NCBI GenBank assembly: GCA_000014925.1
Contig: CP000474.1
Coordinates: 1 to 64,000, forward strand
Reading direction: 5' to 3'
Length of the DNA stretch: 64,000 nucleotides
Origin: Paenarthrobacter aurescens TC1
GTDB taxonomy: Bacteria; Actinomycetota; Actinomycetes; Actinomycetales; Micrococcaceae
Below, in pieces: positions 47,630 through 57,421 of the stretch (within the stretch, counting starts at the first letter, position 1; the number at the start of each line of letters is the position of its first letter). Position numbers and translations under genes: made by a program. The notes below the pieces were generated by a model. It was not told the origin of the DNA. It worked only from the letters and a program-made list of their open reading frames with translations, and searched no databases.

Positions 47630-48979
47630 ATGACCAGCACCAACAACGCAGCCAAGGCAGCGACAAGGAAGCCACCGCCCGGCGCCATCAAGGCGTACGT
47701 CGCCAGCCTCACCGGCACGTCGCTTGAGTACTACGACTTCGCCATCTACTCGGTGGCCTCGGCACTCGTTTTCCCCAAGATCTTCTTCCCGGGCAACGAC
47801 GAATTCGTTGCACTGCTGCTCTCTTTCTCAGCCTTCGCGGTTGGGTACCTGGCTCGACCCATCGGTGGCGTGATCTTCGGGCGCCTCGGTGACAAGATCG
47901 GCCGCAAGTACGTCCTGGTCTTCACGCTGGTCCTGATCGGTGTGGCCACGGTGCTCATCGGGGCGCTGCCCGACTACTCTGTGATCGGCGTAGCGGCACC
48001 CACTATTCTTGTGCTGCTGCGTCTGGCGCAGGGTATTGGTGTTGGTGGCGAATGGGGTGGCGCAGTGCTGCTGTCCAGCGAATTCGGTGACCCCAACAAG
48101 CGCGGCTTCTGGTCCTCCGCGGCCCAGATCGGCCCGCCCGCCGGCAACCTCATGGCCAACGGTGTCCTGGCAATCCTTGCCGCTTCCCTCAGCGAAGAAG
48201 CATTCCTCTCCTGGGGCTGGCGCGTAGCCTTCCTTGCTTCCGCACTGCTGGTGGTCTTCGGCCTGATCATCCGACTCAAGCTCGAAGAAACCCCGGTCTT
48301 CAAGGCCATCCAGGCCCACGGCGACCGTCCCAAGGCTCCCATCAAGGAAGTCTTCACCACCCAGCCCAAGGCCTTGGTCGCCGCAGCACTTTCCCGCGTT
48401 TGCCCTGACATTCTCTACGCGCTGTTCACGGTGTTCGTAGCCGTCTACGCCACCAAGGAACTGGGCATGACCACAGGCAACGTCCTCTCCGCCATCTTGA
48501 TTGGCTCTGCGTTCCAGCTCTTCCTGATCCCGCTGGCCGGCGCCCTGACGGACCGCTTCAACCGCCGGTGGGTCTACGGAATCGCCGCAGCGGCCACGGC
48601 AGCCTACATCCCGCTGTTCTTCCTCATGATCCAGGGCAAGTCCGTGGCCATGCTCACCATTGGCACCGTGATCGGCTTGGCCCTCCACGCCTTCATGTAC
48701 GGTCCTCAGGCGGCCTTCATCACCGAACAGTTCCCCGCCCGGCTCCGGTACGCCGGCAGCTCGCTGGCCTACACCCTGGCCGGTGTGATCGGTGGAGCAG
48801 TTGCACCCATCATCTTCACCGCTCTTTACGGTGCAGCTGGCGGTGGCTGGTACCTGATCGCCGGTTACATCCTTCTGGCGGCCATCGTCACAATCGTGGG
48901 CATGCTCCTCGGCCGTGACCCCAAGCCGGAAGAAGACGTCCGTTTGATGCAGGGGACGCACGCTCAGCCGGCGGCGTAA
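47630..48979 (+). CDS. MFS transporter, metabolite:H+ symporter type
   Basis: A 449-residue major facilitator with 12 predicted membrane segments. Features of the MHS subgroup are SLTGTSLEYYDFAIYSVASAL, the cytoplasmic-loop RPIGGVIFGRLGDKIGRKYVLV and GIGVGGEWGGAVLLSSEFGDP. A GGAGG ribosome-binding site precedes the ATG. Location between pxpA and pxpBC suggests uptake of 5-oxoproline or a related acid; that substrate is inferred. Confidence 0.88.
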   Translation: MTSTNNAAKAATRKPPPGAIKAYVASLTGTSLEYYDFAIYSVASALVFPKIFFPGNDEFVALLLSFSAFAVGYLARPIGGVIFGRLGDKIGRKYVLVFTLVLIGVATVLIGALPDYSVIGVAAPTILVLLRLAQGIGVGGEWGGAVLLSSEFGDPNKRGFWSSAAQIGPPAGNLMANGVLAILAASLSEEAFLSWGWRVAFLASALLVVFGLIIRLKLEETPVFKAIQAHGDRPKAPIKEVFTTQPKALVAAALSRVCPDILYALFTVFVAVYATKELGMTTGNVLSAILIGSAFQLFLIPLAGALTDRFNRRWVYGIAAAATAAYIPLFFLMIQGKSVAMLTIGTVIGLALHAFMYGPQAAFITEQFPARLRYAGSSLAYTLAGVIGGAVAPIIFTALYGAAGGGWYLIAGYILLAAIVTIVGMLLGRDPKPEEDVRLMQGTHAQPAA

Positions 48980-48985
48980 CTAAAG

Positions 48986-50650
48986 ATGGAAACCGTGATG
49001 CAAACCACCACCGCTAAAAGGGTCCGCTCTGTCAGACCCGTCGGCACCCGTGCGGTGCTGGCCGAGCTGGACGGACTGCAGGACGTCCTCGCCCTGCAGG
49101 ACATGCTCTATAAGTCACCGCTTCCGGGTCAGGTGGACGTACTTGCCGCCGCAGAAACGGTCATGGTGGTGGGCGAGTCCGCAGCGGCAACCCGCACCAT
49201 CGGCGCGCGGCTCATGGAGTTGGAACTGACGGCGCCGGAGGTCACTGACTCCGGACTGGTGGTCATAGATACCGTGTACGACGGCGACGACCTCGCCGAT
49301 GTCGCGGAGCTCACCGGGCTCAGCACGGAGGGCGTCGTTGCCGCGCACACCGGTCAGATCTGGACCGTAGCCTTCGCTGGCTTCGCGCCCGGCTTCGGCT
49401 ACATGGTGGGCGAAAACGAGGCCCTCACGGTTCCACGGCGCTCTTCCCCAAGGACTGCCGTTCCCGCTGGATCGGTGGCCCTCGGTGGTCAGTATTCTGC
49501 CGTCTACCCGCGCCGTTCCCCGGGTGGATGGCAGCTGATCGGCCGGACCGGCGCACGGATGTGGGACCTGAACCGATCGCAGCCAGCCCTCGTAAGGCCG
49601 GGCGATCGTGTGCAGTATCGGGCAGTCCGGGAAGTCGTGACCACCAGTGACACTCCGGCGCGCGAACCCGAAAAGGAGCACCACACTGAGTCCGGACTGA
49701 GGATTCTCAATCCGGGCGCGCAGAGCCTGATTCAGGATCTCGGCCGGCGAGGTTTTGGTCCGTTGGGCGTGTCTGCTGCGGGAGCCCTGGACAGGGCCTC
49801 GTTGCGGCGGGCCAACCGGCTGGTCGGGAACGCTTCCTCAGCCGCGGCCATCGAATCCGTCAATGGCGGGCTCACGGTGGAAGCTGTGGGTGATCAGGTG
49901 ATTGCCGTGACCGGTGCGCCGACGACGCTGACCATCGAGTCGCCGTCGTGGGTTGGGTCTGACGACGACGACGGCGGCGCCCGGCCGGGTGGGAAGCGGA
50001 CCGTTCCCATGGCCGCACCTTTCGCATTGCTCGACGGAGAACTCCTCACCCTGGGCGCTCCGGAATCGGGGTTCCGAAACTACGTGGCAATCCGTGGCGG
50101 AGTGGATGCCCCGGAGGTCTTGGGCAGCAGATCCGCGGACACGATGTCAGGGATCGGGCCCGCACCGCTGGCCATCAGGCAGGTCCTCGCCACGGGCGAG
50201 CAAACTGCGTCCACGGCTGTTGGCGCCCCCGAATTGCAGCCGGACTTCCCTGGCGCGGGTGTCACAGTGCTGGACGTTGTCCCCGGGCCGCGCGCCGACT
50301 GGTTCGACCAAGAAGCCCTCGATTCCCTCTGCAACCAGGAATGGCTTGTCACGCCCCAGTCCAACCGCGTGGGCATGCGCCTGGACGGCAAGCCGCTGGA
50401 GAGAACACGGGAAGGTGAGCTTCCCAGTGAAGGCACCATGGCTGGCGCCCTCCAGATCCCGCCCGCGGGACTGCCCGTCCTCTTCCTGGCGGACCACCCC
50501 ATCACCGGCGGATATCCCGTGATCGGCGTGGTGCGGGACGAACACTTGGATAGAGCTGCACAGGTTCCCATTGGCGGAAGAATCCGCTTCCGGCTGGTTC
50601 CGGATTCCGCAGACTTCACCACGACTACTACCAAGACCCCAGAGAAGTGA
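48986..50650 (+). CDS. 5-oxoprolinase subunits B and C fused
   Basis: A 554-residue fusion of PxpB (about 15-225; [59 protein letters not shown]) and PxpC (about 235-545; [40 protein letters not shown] and [27 protein letters not shown]). The PxpB/C halves are separate proteins in E. coli. With PxpA upstream they form 5-oxoprolinase. Two starts, codons 1 and 5, are possible. The next gene begins eight bases after its stop. Confidence 0.92.
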   Translation: METVMQTTTAKRVRSVRPVGTRAVLAELDGLQDVLALQDMLYKSPLPGQVDVLAAAETVMVVGESAAATRTIGARLMELELTAPEVTDSGLVVIDTVYDGDDLADVAELTGLSTEGVVAAHTGQIWTVAFAGFAPGFGYMVGENEALTVPRRSSPRTAVPAGSVALGGQYSAVYPRRSPGGWQLIGRTGARMWDLNRSQPALVRPGDRVQYRAVREVVTTSDTPAREPEKEHHTESGLRILNPGAQSLIQDLGRRGFGPLGVSAAGALDRASLRRANRLVGNASSAAAIESVNGGLTVEAVGDQVIAVTGAPTTLTIESPSWVGSDDDDGGARPGGKRTVPMAAPFALLDGELLTLGAPESGFRNYVAIRGGVDAPEVLGSRSADTMSGIGPAPLAIRQVLATGEQTASTAVGAPELQPDFPGAGVTVLDVVPGPRADWFDQEALDSLCNQEWLVTPQSNRVGMRLDGKPLERTREGELPSEGTMAGALQIPPAGLPVLFLADHPITGGYPVIGVVRDEHLDRAAQVPIGGRIRFRLVPDSADFTTTTTKTPEK

Positions 50651-50657
50651 GTATTTG

Positions 50658-52418
50658 ATGCGCAAGGTCCTGATCGCGAACCGTGGCGAAATCGCTGTCC
50701 GTGTCGCCCGAGCCTGTGACGACGCCGGCATCCAGTCAGTCGCCGTCTACGCAGACATCGATGCCGATGCCATGCACGTTGGCGCTGCTGACGAAGCCTT
50801 CAGCCTGGGCGGCAATTCGCCGGCTGACACCTACTTGAACATTGAAAAGCTGCTGGCCGTTGCGGAGCAGTCCGGCGCGGATTCCGTCCACCCCGGATAC
50901 GGCTTCTTGTCCGAGAACGCGGACTTTGCACAAGCAGTCCTCGACGCCGGACTCGAGTGGATCGGTCCCTCACCGGAGTCGATTCGCCAGTTGGGCAACA
51001 AGATCACGGCCCGCGAGATCGCTGTCCGGGCCGGTGCGCCGTTGGTTGCAGGTAGTGACGGACCGGTGTCCTCTGCTGCGGAAGCCCGGGCCTTCGCGGA
51101 GGAACACGGTCTTCCGCTGGCTATTAAGGCTGCATTTGGGGGCGGTGGCCGTGGGCTGAAGGTGGTTCGCGAGCTCGCTGAAGTGGAAGAAGCGTTCGAC
51201 TCTGCAGTCCGTGAGGCCGTGGCTGCCTTCGGCCGTGGCGAGTGCTTCGTGGAGCAGTACTTGGACCGGCCGCGGCACGTCGAGGCACAGGTCATCGCGG
51301 ACAAGCTGGGCAACGTCATTGTGGTGGGCACCCGCGACTGCTCACTCCAACGTCGCCACCAAAAGCTCGTGGAAGAAGCCCCCGCCCCCTTCCTGAGCGA
51401 TACGCAGCGGCAAAAGATCTACGAGGGCTCCAAAGCAATCATCCGTGAAGCCGGCTATTACGGCGCCGGGACCGTGGAGTTCCTGGTTTCGGCGGACGGA
51501 GCCGTGGCGTTCCTTGAAGTCAACACACGACTTCAGGTGGAGCACCCCATCACGGAGGAAACTGCCGGGATTGACCTGGTGCAGGAGCAGTTCCGGATCG
51601 CTGCAGGTTTGCCGCTGAGCATTTCGGAAGACCCGACTCCTCGAGGGCACTCGTTCGAGTTCCGCATCAACGCCGAAGACGTAGGCCGCGGCTTCCTGCC
51701 GTCCCCGGGAACAGTGGCTTCTTTTGAGGCGCCCACTGGTCCCGGCATCCGCATCGACACAGGCGTACGGTCCGGCTCATTCGTGGCACCGCAGTTCGAC
51801 TCCTTGCTTGCCAAGCTGATAGTCACTGGAGCCGACCGACAGCAAGCCCTTCGCCGTGCGCGCCGTGCCCTCGCAGAAATCAAGATCACCGGCCTGGCTA
51901 CAGTTCTGCCGTTCCACCGCGCGGTTCTGGAGTCCGACGACTTCACGTCAGTGGCTGGCCTGCGCGTACACACGCGCTGGATAGAGACCGACTTCGCGGA
52001 CCAGATCCCCGTGGATCCTGACTACAACGTCATTGCCCCGAGCGGAGAACGCAGGACCATCACGGTGGATGTCGACGGCAAACGGCTCGCAGTGGGGCTT
52101 CCCGCAGACCTGCTGGACGGCTGGGCACGCTCCGGCCACGGGCTCCCGGCCACGGCGGACGTTACGGGACTGCCCGGATCCTCGGACAGCACTGACTCGC
52201 CCGCCGAATCCGCCTTGGTCTCCAGCATGGCCGGCACGGTGGTGAAGTGGCTCGTGGAGCCCGGTACTGCGGTAGCTGCCGGGGATCCTTTGGTGGTTCT
52301 TGAAGCCATGAAAATGGAAACCCAGGTCCCGGCACACCGTACGGGCACACTCTCCGAGGTGTTGTCGGCTCCCGGTGGAGTGGTGACTGCGGGTGCAGTG
52401 CTGGCCCACATCGAGTAG
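50658..52418 (+). CDS. Biotin carboxylase / biotin carrier fusion subunit
   Basis: The 586-residue product carboxylates biotin on its own C-terminal carrier and feeds a carboxyltransferase. The N-terminal domain begins [22 protein letters not shown]. The ATP-grasp has [13 protein letters not shown], then [19 protein letters not shown] and [17 protein letters not shown]. The last ~75 residues are a biotinyl domain with the acceptor Lys in [14 protein letters not shown] 50658 begins the recognised domain; an upstream frame to 50571 overlaps pxpBC. No carboxyltransferase is nearby, so its partner must be elsewhere. Such genes are often clustered with pxp genes. Confidence 0.92.
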   Translation: MRKVLIANRGEIAVRVARACDDAGIQSVAVYADIDADAMHVGAADEAFSLGGNSPADTYLNIEKLLAVAEQSGADSVHPGYGFLSENADFAQAVLDAGLEWIGPSPESIRQLGNKITAREIAVRAGAPLVAGSDGPVSSAAEARAFAEEHGLPLAIKAAFGGGGRGLKVVRELAEVEEAFDSAVREAVAAFGRGECFVEQYLDRPRHVEAQVIADKLGNVIVVGTRDCSLQRRHQKLVEEAPAPFLSDTQRQKIYEGSKAIIREAGYYGAGTVEFLVSADGAVAFLEVNTRLQVEHPITEETAGIDLVQEQFRIAAGLPLSISEDPTPRGHSFEFRINAEDVGRGFLPSPGTVASFEAPTGPGIRIDTGVRSGSFVAPQFDSLLAKLIVTGADRQQALRRARRALAEIKITGLATVLPFHRAVLESDDFTSVAGLRVHTRWIETDFADQIPVDPDYNVIAPSGERRTITVDVDGKRLAVGLPADLLDGWARSGHGLPATADVTGLPGSSDSTDSPAESALVSSMAGTVVKWLVEPGTAVAAGDPLVVLEAMKMETQVPAHRTGTLSEVLSAPGGVVTAGAVLAHIE

Positions 52419-53666
52419 TTACGAGGTAACGGCCACACCCAGCACGCTGTCCAGGAGGCTGTTGGAGAACTTCCCCGTGGGGTCGTTGGCCTGGACTAGA
52501 GCACGGAAGTCCTCGAAGCGCGGGTAGAGCGCCGCGAAGTCGTACTCGCCGGGTGTGAAGAGCTTGCCCCAATGCGGGCGGGCGCCAAAAGGCCTTAGTG
52601 CTGTTTCAAGCTCGGGGAGTATTGCTTCTACCTCGGCCTGCAGCGGCTTCCACGTGAAGTGGAGTGCCACGCTTTGCTGCTGGTAGAACGGGCTAAGCCA
52701 GAACTCGTCGGCGGCCACAGTGCGAATCTCGGAGACGAACAGCAGCGGCGCGAACTTATGGGCGAGTTCCCGTACAGCCCGCAGCGCGGCGGGTGCCTGT
52801 TCCAGGGGAAGGAGAAACTCGCTTTGCAGTTCCTCGCCGTTGCTCGGGGTGAATTCGTGGCGGAAATGCGGCAACCGGTCCAGCCACTTGCCGGCGACGT
52901 CCAGTTGCTCGGTGCAGTTCTCGGCTGACATGTCCGGCAAGGGATGCATGGCCGCCGTCGCAGCCGTTGCCCCAAAGAGGTCGGTCAGCGGAGCCTCGGA
53001 GTCCAGGGCTTTGAACCACACCTGCGGGATGGTGTCGCCGGTGTAGTCGGTGAAGAAGCTAACGCTGTAAGCGCTGGAAGCGATGGCCTCAAAGTTTGCC
53101 AGCGCTCCTTCCCAGGTAAGTCCGGTGAGCACACGCTGCCGGACGTCATAGCTCGGCCGGACCGCAAGTTCCAGCCCTGTGACGATGCCTAGAGCGCCCA
53201 TTCCCACCACGTTGGCGAGGAATTCGTCGTCGTCCGCCGTGAGGGTCACCAGCTCGCCTGAGGCGCGCACCAGGTCAACACTGACGACGGCGGCAGCCAA
53301 GGAGGGGTTGTTGACTCCACTGCCGTGCGTCCCGGTTTGGATGGCACCGGCCACTGAGATGTGCGGGAGGGACGCGAGGTTGTGAATGGCGTAGCCTTGC
53401 TCCTCGAGCGCGCGGCCCAGGGCTCCGTAACTGATGCCACCACTGACTTTGACGGTATTCTTCGCGGTGTTCAGCACGACTTCCTGGGGCAGGGCGTCCA
53501 GCAGGATGTGTGTGCCGTCGGTGTCGGCGACCGTGTTGAAGGAGTGCCGGGAACCGAGTGCTTTGATCCGCGACGCGTTGGCTACGAGTTCCTGCAGCTC
53601 CTCCACCGACGTGGGACTGTGGACGTCCGCAGACGAGTACTCAAGGTTTCCTGCCCAGTTCTTCAT
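52419..53666 (-). CDS. aldO: Alditol (xylitol/sorbitol) oxidase, FAD-dependent
   Basis: Oxidises sugar alcohols at C1 with O2. The 415-residue product resembles Streptomyces AldO from end to end. The covalent-FAD His41 is in LGSRHSFNTV; further motifs are LASLPHISVAGAIQTGTHGSGVNN, MGALGIVTGLELAV, SEIRTVAADEFWLSP, ARPHWGKLFT and DPTGKFSN near the end. It is divergent from a LacI regulator and convergent with the carboxylase, whose stop is adjacent. Substrate is by family analogy. Confidence 0.9.
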   Translation of the reverse strand: MKNWAGNLEYSSADVHSPTSVEELQELVANASRIKALGSRHSFNTVADTDGTHILLDALPQEVVLNTAKNTVKVSGGISYGALGRALEEQGYAIHNLASLPHISVAGAIQTGTHGSGVNNPSLAAAVVSVDLVRASGELVTLTADDDEFLANVVGMGALGIVTGLELAVRPSYDVRQRVLTGLTWEGALANFEAIASSAYSVSFFTDYTGDTIPQVWFKALDSEAPLTDLFGATAATAAMHPLPDMSAENCTEQLDVAGKWLDRLPHFRHEFTPSNGEELQSEFLLPLEQAPAALRAVRELAHKFAPLLFVSEIRTVAADEFWLSPFYQQQSVALHFTWKPLQAEVEAILPELETALRPFGARPHWGKLFTPGEYDFAALYPRFEDFRALVQANDPTGKFSNSLLDSVLGVAVTS

Positions 53667-53706
53667 CGAATCATCTTCCCGCTCTGATACTTATTGGCTC
53701 CCGCAA

Positions 53707-53722
53707 TTGTTAACGTTCACAA
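53707..53722. promoter_or_regulatory. Near-perfect palindrome, likely LacI operator
   Basis: TTGTTAACGTTCACAA is a 16-base palindrome with one mismatched pair and the central AACGTT typical of LacI-family sites. It lies between the divergent alditol oxidase and LacI genes. Confidence 0.65.
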
Positions 53723-53795
53723 CTAATTGCGTCAAGGGGTGTCCACGCTGTTGCGGCTAGAGTTCAAGAAACCCGCCGTCTATCAGGAGCTGCAC

Positions 53796-54800
53796 GTGAG
53801 CAAGGGATCCAAGCCCACCATCAGGGACGTAGCTATGGCGGCGGAGGTTTCGCTGACCACCGTGTCCTATGTGCTCTCCGGTCGGCACGGCGGCACTACC
53901 CGGATCAGTCAGCCCACGCAGGACCGGGTCCTGGCAGCGGTCAAGGAACTGGGGTACGTGCCCAATCAAGCCGCTCGTGGCATGCGTCGGGGCAAGACGG
54001 ACGTTGTGGCGGTAGCTATCGGCAACCTTGAATGGCCGTGGGATCGTGCCCTCGCCACAGCCGCAGCAAGGATCCTTCCCGAGCATGGCTACCAGCCGGT
54101 GATCCTCTTGGGTGATGACTGGCGGAAGTTCATGATGTCCGGCGGCGCGGATGGCGTCATCATCGGCTACTTTCCAGAAGCCAGGTCCGAGGACGAAACC
54201 GTCACGGAATTAGCACGCCGTGGCGTCGCCCAGGTGGTGATCTCGGGAACCATGAAGCCTGCGGGTTTCGATGTCCTTGCTCCCGAAGCCGATGCCGGGC
54301 TCGCCGAGTGCATGGAGTTCCTCACCGCATCCCACCGCAGGATCGCCTGCATTCGAAGAGCGGACCCGGCCGGCCGGCCCAAGAGCCGATTCGCCGCTTA
54401 CGCAGCCGGACTGGAGAGGGCGGGCATCGCGCTGGATGAGTCTTTGGTCAGGACGTCGCACCACCGTCCGGCCACGGCGTATCAGTCGGCCCTTGAGTTG
54501 CTCCAGCTACCGGACAGGCCAACTGCCATCTTGTGCACCGACGACATGGAAGCCCTGCAGACCATCCGTGCCGCCTACCGACTTGGCCTCCGCGTCCCCG
54601 AGGACGTCCAGATTGTGGGCGTCGGAAACTCTACCGAAGGCCAGGACTACGATCCCGCCCTGACGACGGTGGGACCGGCTCCGATCTTTGAGCAGGTGGT
54701 CCGGATGCTTCTTGACCGATTGGCGGGAACTACCCCGGCCGCGGGCATTCGGGTAGCGTCGCCGTGGAAGTTGCACCGCCGCGGCACCACGCTGGGTTAG
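53796..54800 (+). CDS. LacI-family transcriptional regulator
   Basis: A 334-residue regulator from GTG 53796, chosen because AGGAG lies seven bases upstream and the helix-turn-helix begins right after it (KPTIRDVAMAAEVSLTTVSYVLSG). A longer frame to 53727 runs into the operator region. The hinge helix GYVPNQAARGMRRG is followed by a periplasmic-binding-type effector domain (DGVIIGYFPEA, CTDDMEALQTIRAAYRLGLRVPEDV). It is divergent from the alditol oxidase and its natural target. Its stop abuts the next, convergent, stop with no gap. Confidence 0.88.
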   Translation: MSKGSKPTIRDVAMAAEVSLTTVSYVLSGRHGGTTRISQPTQDRVLAAVKELGYVPNQAARGMRRGKTDVVAVAIGNLEWPWDRALATAAARILPEHGYQPVILLGDDWRKFMMSGGADGVIIGYFPEARSEDETVTELARRGVAQVVISGTMKPAGFDVLAPEADAGLAECMEFLTASHRRIACIRRADPAGRPKSRFAAYAAGLERAGIALDESLVRTSHHRPATAYQSALELLQLPDRPTAILCTDDMEALQTIRAAYRLGLRVPEDVQIVGVGNSTEGQDYDPALTTVGPAPIFEQVVRMLLDRLAGTTPAAGIRVASPWKLHRRGTTLG

Positions 54801-55796
54801 CTAGTCTTTCAGCGGACGGCGAGCCAGCCAAGCAGCCACAATCGCACCCGAGATGTTGTGCCACAGCGAGAATACGGCCGATGGCAGCGCGGCCAACGGA
54901 CTGAAGTGCGCAGTAGCCAGCGTCGCGGCCAAGCCGGAGTTCTGCATGCCGACTTCGAATGCGAGGGCGCGGCGCGCCTTGTCGTCCAGGCGGCCGAGCT
55001 TACCGGCGAGGTAGCCGAGGCCCAGGCCGAAACCGTTGTGGAGGACTACGGCCAGGAACACGATGGCGCCTGCGGCCACGATCTTGCTGGCGCTTCCCGC
55101 CACAACAATGGCCACGATCAACGAAATCACGACGGCGGATGCCCACGGAAGTGCCGGAAGCACCTTTGCGACGAGCTTCGAGAGGAACAGCCGGGCCAGG
55201 AGGCCTGCGATCACCGGCAGCAGCACGGTCTTCACGATGTCCATCACCATGGCACCGGCATCAATGTGCAGGAAGGATCCGGCCAGGAAGAGCGTCAGGG
55301 TAGGGGTCACGATGGGCGCGATCAGTGTGGAGACTGAGGCCACGGCTACAGAGAGCGCAACGTCGCCCTTGGCCAGGAAGGCCATGACGTTGGAGGCGGT
55401 GCCGGAAGGTGCGCAGCCGACGAGGATCAGGCCGACAGCCAGTTCGGGCGGCAACTGCAAAAGGACGGCAATAAGCCAGCCAGCGCCGGGCATGATCACG
55501 TAGTGCGCCACGATGCCGAGCGCTACAGCCCAGGGGCGGCGGGCCACCGAGGCAAAGTCCGGAGGGGTCAGGGTGAGTCCCATGCAGAACATGATGACGC
55601 CCAGCAGATAAGGAACCGCGACGCCCATGGGCTTGAACAGATCAGGAATCAGGAAGCCCAGCACGCCGGCTACCACCACGAGAAGCGGGAACACTGTGAC
55701 GGCGATACGCGCGATCTTGGCTTCAGCGGCAAGGGCGGGGTTCACGGGCGCAGCGGGTTCTTCGGTTTTCGACGGGGTATTGGTTGCCTCAAGCAT
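54801..55796 (-). CDS. Bile acid:sodium symporter (BASS) family transporter
   Basis: A 331-residue protein with about ten membrane segments. Family features are YLLGVIMFCMGLTLTPPDF, VGCAPSGTASNVMAFLAKGDVALSVAVASVSTLIAPIVTP with the conserved discontinuous helix, and FEVGMQNSGLAATLA near the end. The N-terminal ~28 residues are a polar Pro/Ala-rich tail. Substrate unknown; bacterial relatives carry organic anions. Its stop touches the LacI stop. Confidence 0.88.
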   Translation of the reverse strand: MLEATNTPSKTEEPAAPVNPALAAEAKIARIAVTVFPLLVVVAGVLGFLIPDLFKPMGVAVPYLLGVIMFCMGLTLTPPDFASVARRPWAVALGIVAHYVIMPGAGWLIAVLLQLPPELAVGLILVGCAPSGTASNVMAFLAKGDVALSVAVASVSTLIAPIVTPTLTLFLAGSFLHIDAGAMVMDIVKTVLLPVIAGLLARLFLSKLVAKVLPALPWASAVVISLIVAIVVAGSASKIVAAGAIVFLAVVLHNGFGLGLGYLAGKLGRLDDKARRALAFEVGMQNSGLAATLATAHFSPLAALPSAVFSLWHNISGAIVAAWLARRPLKD

Positions 55797-55902
55797 TCAT
55801 CCATGCTCACATCTGCCCCGTAGCCCCCACTAATTCTTTACTTGCAGGGGAGCGTATATGTCAGATGACCGCTCTTTACCACCCAACTGCTACTTAGTTG
55901 GG

Positions 55903-57399
55903 CTAGGAGTTGAGCTTGCCGGCCAAGCGCTCACGCATACGGACGCTGGCCTCGTTGAGCCCAATGAACTCCACTTCCCGGCCGTGATTCCGGTACTTCT
56001 CAGTCACCGAATCCAGCACGGCCACCGTTGAGGCGTCCCAGATGTGCGAACCGTGCAGATCGATGATCACCCGATCTATGCCGTCCGAGGAATCCTTCGC
56101 GTAATCGAATTGCGTGTACAGATCATTGGACGAAGCGAAGAACAGCTCGCCGTCCACCGTGTACGTCGCAACCCTTTCACCGTTGAGTTCCAGTTCGGTC
56201 CGCTCCACGGTTGCGAAATGGGCCACCCGCCGCGCGAACAGCACCATTGCGGTCACGACGCCGACGCCGACACCCACCGCCAGATTGTGCGTCGCCACCA
56301 CCGCGGCAACAGTGATGAGCATGACCGCGGTTTCGGACTTCGGCAGGCGCTTGAGTGTGGAAGGCCGGATGGAGTGCCAGTCGAAAGTAATCAGCGAAAC
56401 GAAGATCATCACAGCCACCAACGCCGCCATGGGGATCATGCCCACAACGTCACCCAGGACCACCACCAGGATCAGCAGGAACACACCGGCCAGGAACGTT
56501 GAGAGGCGGCTCCTGGCTCCCGAGCCCTTGACGTTGATCATGGTCTGGCCGATCACCGCGCAACCACCCAGGCCGCCAAGGAAACCCGTGACGATGTTGG
56601 CCGCACCTTGACCCCACGAGACCCGCGTCTTGTTGGAACGGGTGTCCGTGATGTCGTCCACGAGCTTGGCAGTCATCAACGATTCCAGAAGGCCCACCAG
56701 CGCCATGGACAAGGCAAACGGTGCAATGATCTGGAACGTCTCCAGGTTCAGGGGCACGTTGGGCAGGAAGAATCCGGGCAGGCTGTCCGGGAGTTCGCCC
56801 TTATCGCTGACGGTGGGAACGTCGACGTTCCCCAAAACAGTGACCAGCGTGATGGCTACGATCGCTACCAAAGGTGCAGGAATTGCTGTGGTGATGCGGG
56901 GCAGCCCGAACACGATCACCAAACCCACCACCACGATCGGATAGACCATCCAGGGCACGTCAAAGAGCTCGGGCATCTGGGACATGAACACCAGAATTGC
57001 CAAGGCGTTCACGAATCCGATCATCACGGACCGCGGGATGAAACGCATCAGTTTGGTGACGCCAAGGACAGCAAGGATGATCTGGAAAACGCCCGCCAGG
57101 ATGATCGTGGCAATCAGGTAGTCAAGCCCATGTTCTTTCATCACCGGAGCGATCACCAGGGCTACGGCACCGGTGGCCGCAGAGATCATGGCCGGGCGAC
57201 CACCCACAATGGCAGTGACCACGCCCATGGTGAAGGACGCGAACAGCCCGATGCGCGGATCAACGCCCGCAATCACTGAGAACGCGATGGCCTCGGGGAT
57301 CAATGCCAGAGCCACTACGAGTCCCGCAAGGGACTCCGTCAGGAGCCGGCGGGGCGAGCGAAAGGTCGCCCGCAGTGACATGAGTTGCTCGGGAGTCAT
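55903..57399 (-). CDS. SulP-family anion transporter with STAS domain
   Basis: A 498-residue transporter with about ten to twelve membrane segments. The SulP start is LAGLVVALALIPEAIAFSVIAGVDPRIGLFASF. A C-terminal STAS domain (about 405-495) has VDGELFFASSNDLYTQFDY, VIIDLHGSHIWDASTVAVLDSV and EFIGLN. It transports sulfate, bicarbonate or a similar anion; which cannot be told. A small hairpin (CCCAACT/AGTTGGG, 55882-55902) directly follows the stop. Confidence 0.88.
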   Translation of the reverse strand: MTPEQLMSLRATFRSPRRLLTESLAGLVVALALIPEAIAFSVIAGVDPRIGLFASFTMGVVTAIVGGRPAMISAATGAVALVIAPVMKEHGLDYLIATIILAGVFQIILAVLGVTKLMRFIPRSVMIGFVNALAILVFMSQMPELFDVPWMVYPIVVVGLVIVFGLPRITTAIPAPLVAIVAITLVTVLGNVDVPTVSDKGELPDSLPGFFLPNVPLNLETFQIIAPFALSMALVGLLESLMTAKLVDDITDTRSNKTRVSWGQGAANIVTGFLGGLGGCAVIGQTMINVKGSGARSRLSTFLAGVFLLILVVVLGDVVGMIPMAALVAVMIFVSLITFDWHSIRPSTLKRLPKSETAVMLITVAAVVATHNLAVGVGVGVVTAMVLFARRVAHFATVERTELELNGERVATYTVDGELFFASSNDLYTQFDYAKDSSDGIDRVIIDLHGSHIWDASTVAVLDSVTEKYRNHGREVEFIGLNEASVRMRERLAGKLNS

Positions 57400-57421
57400 G
57401 GGTCCTTACAGTGCAGTTGTC

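Noticed and set aside
55882..55902. Hairpin CCCAACT/AGTTGGG next to the sulP stop as a terminator
   Set aside because: Only seven base pairs and no T-tract on the sulP strand; too weak to list as a separate terminator.
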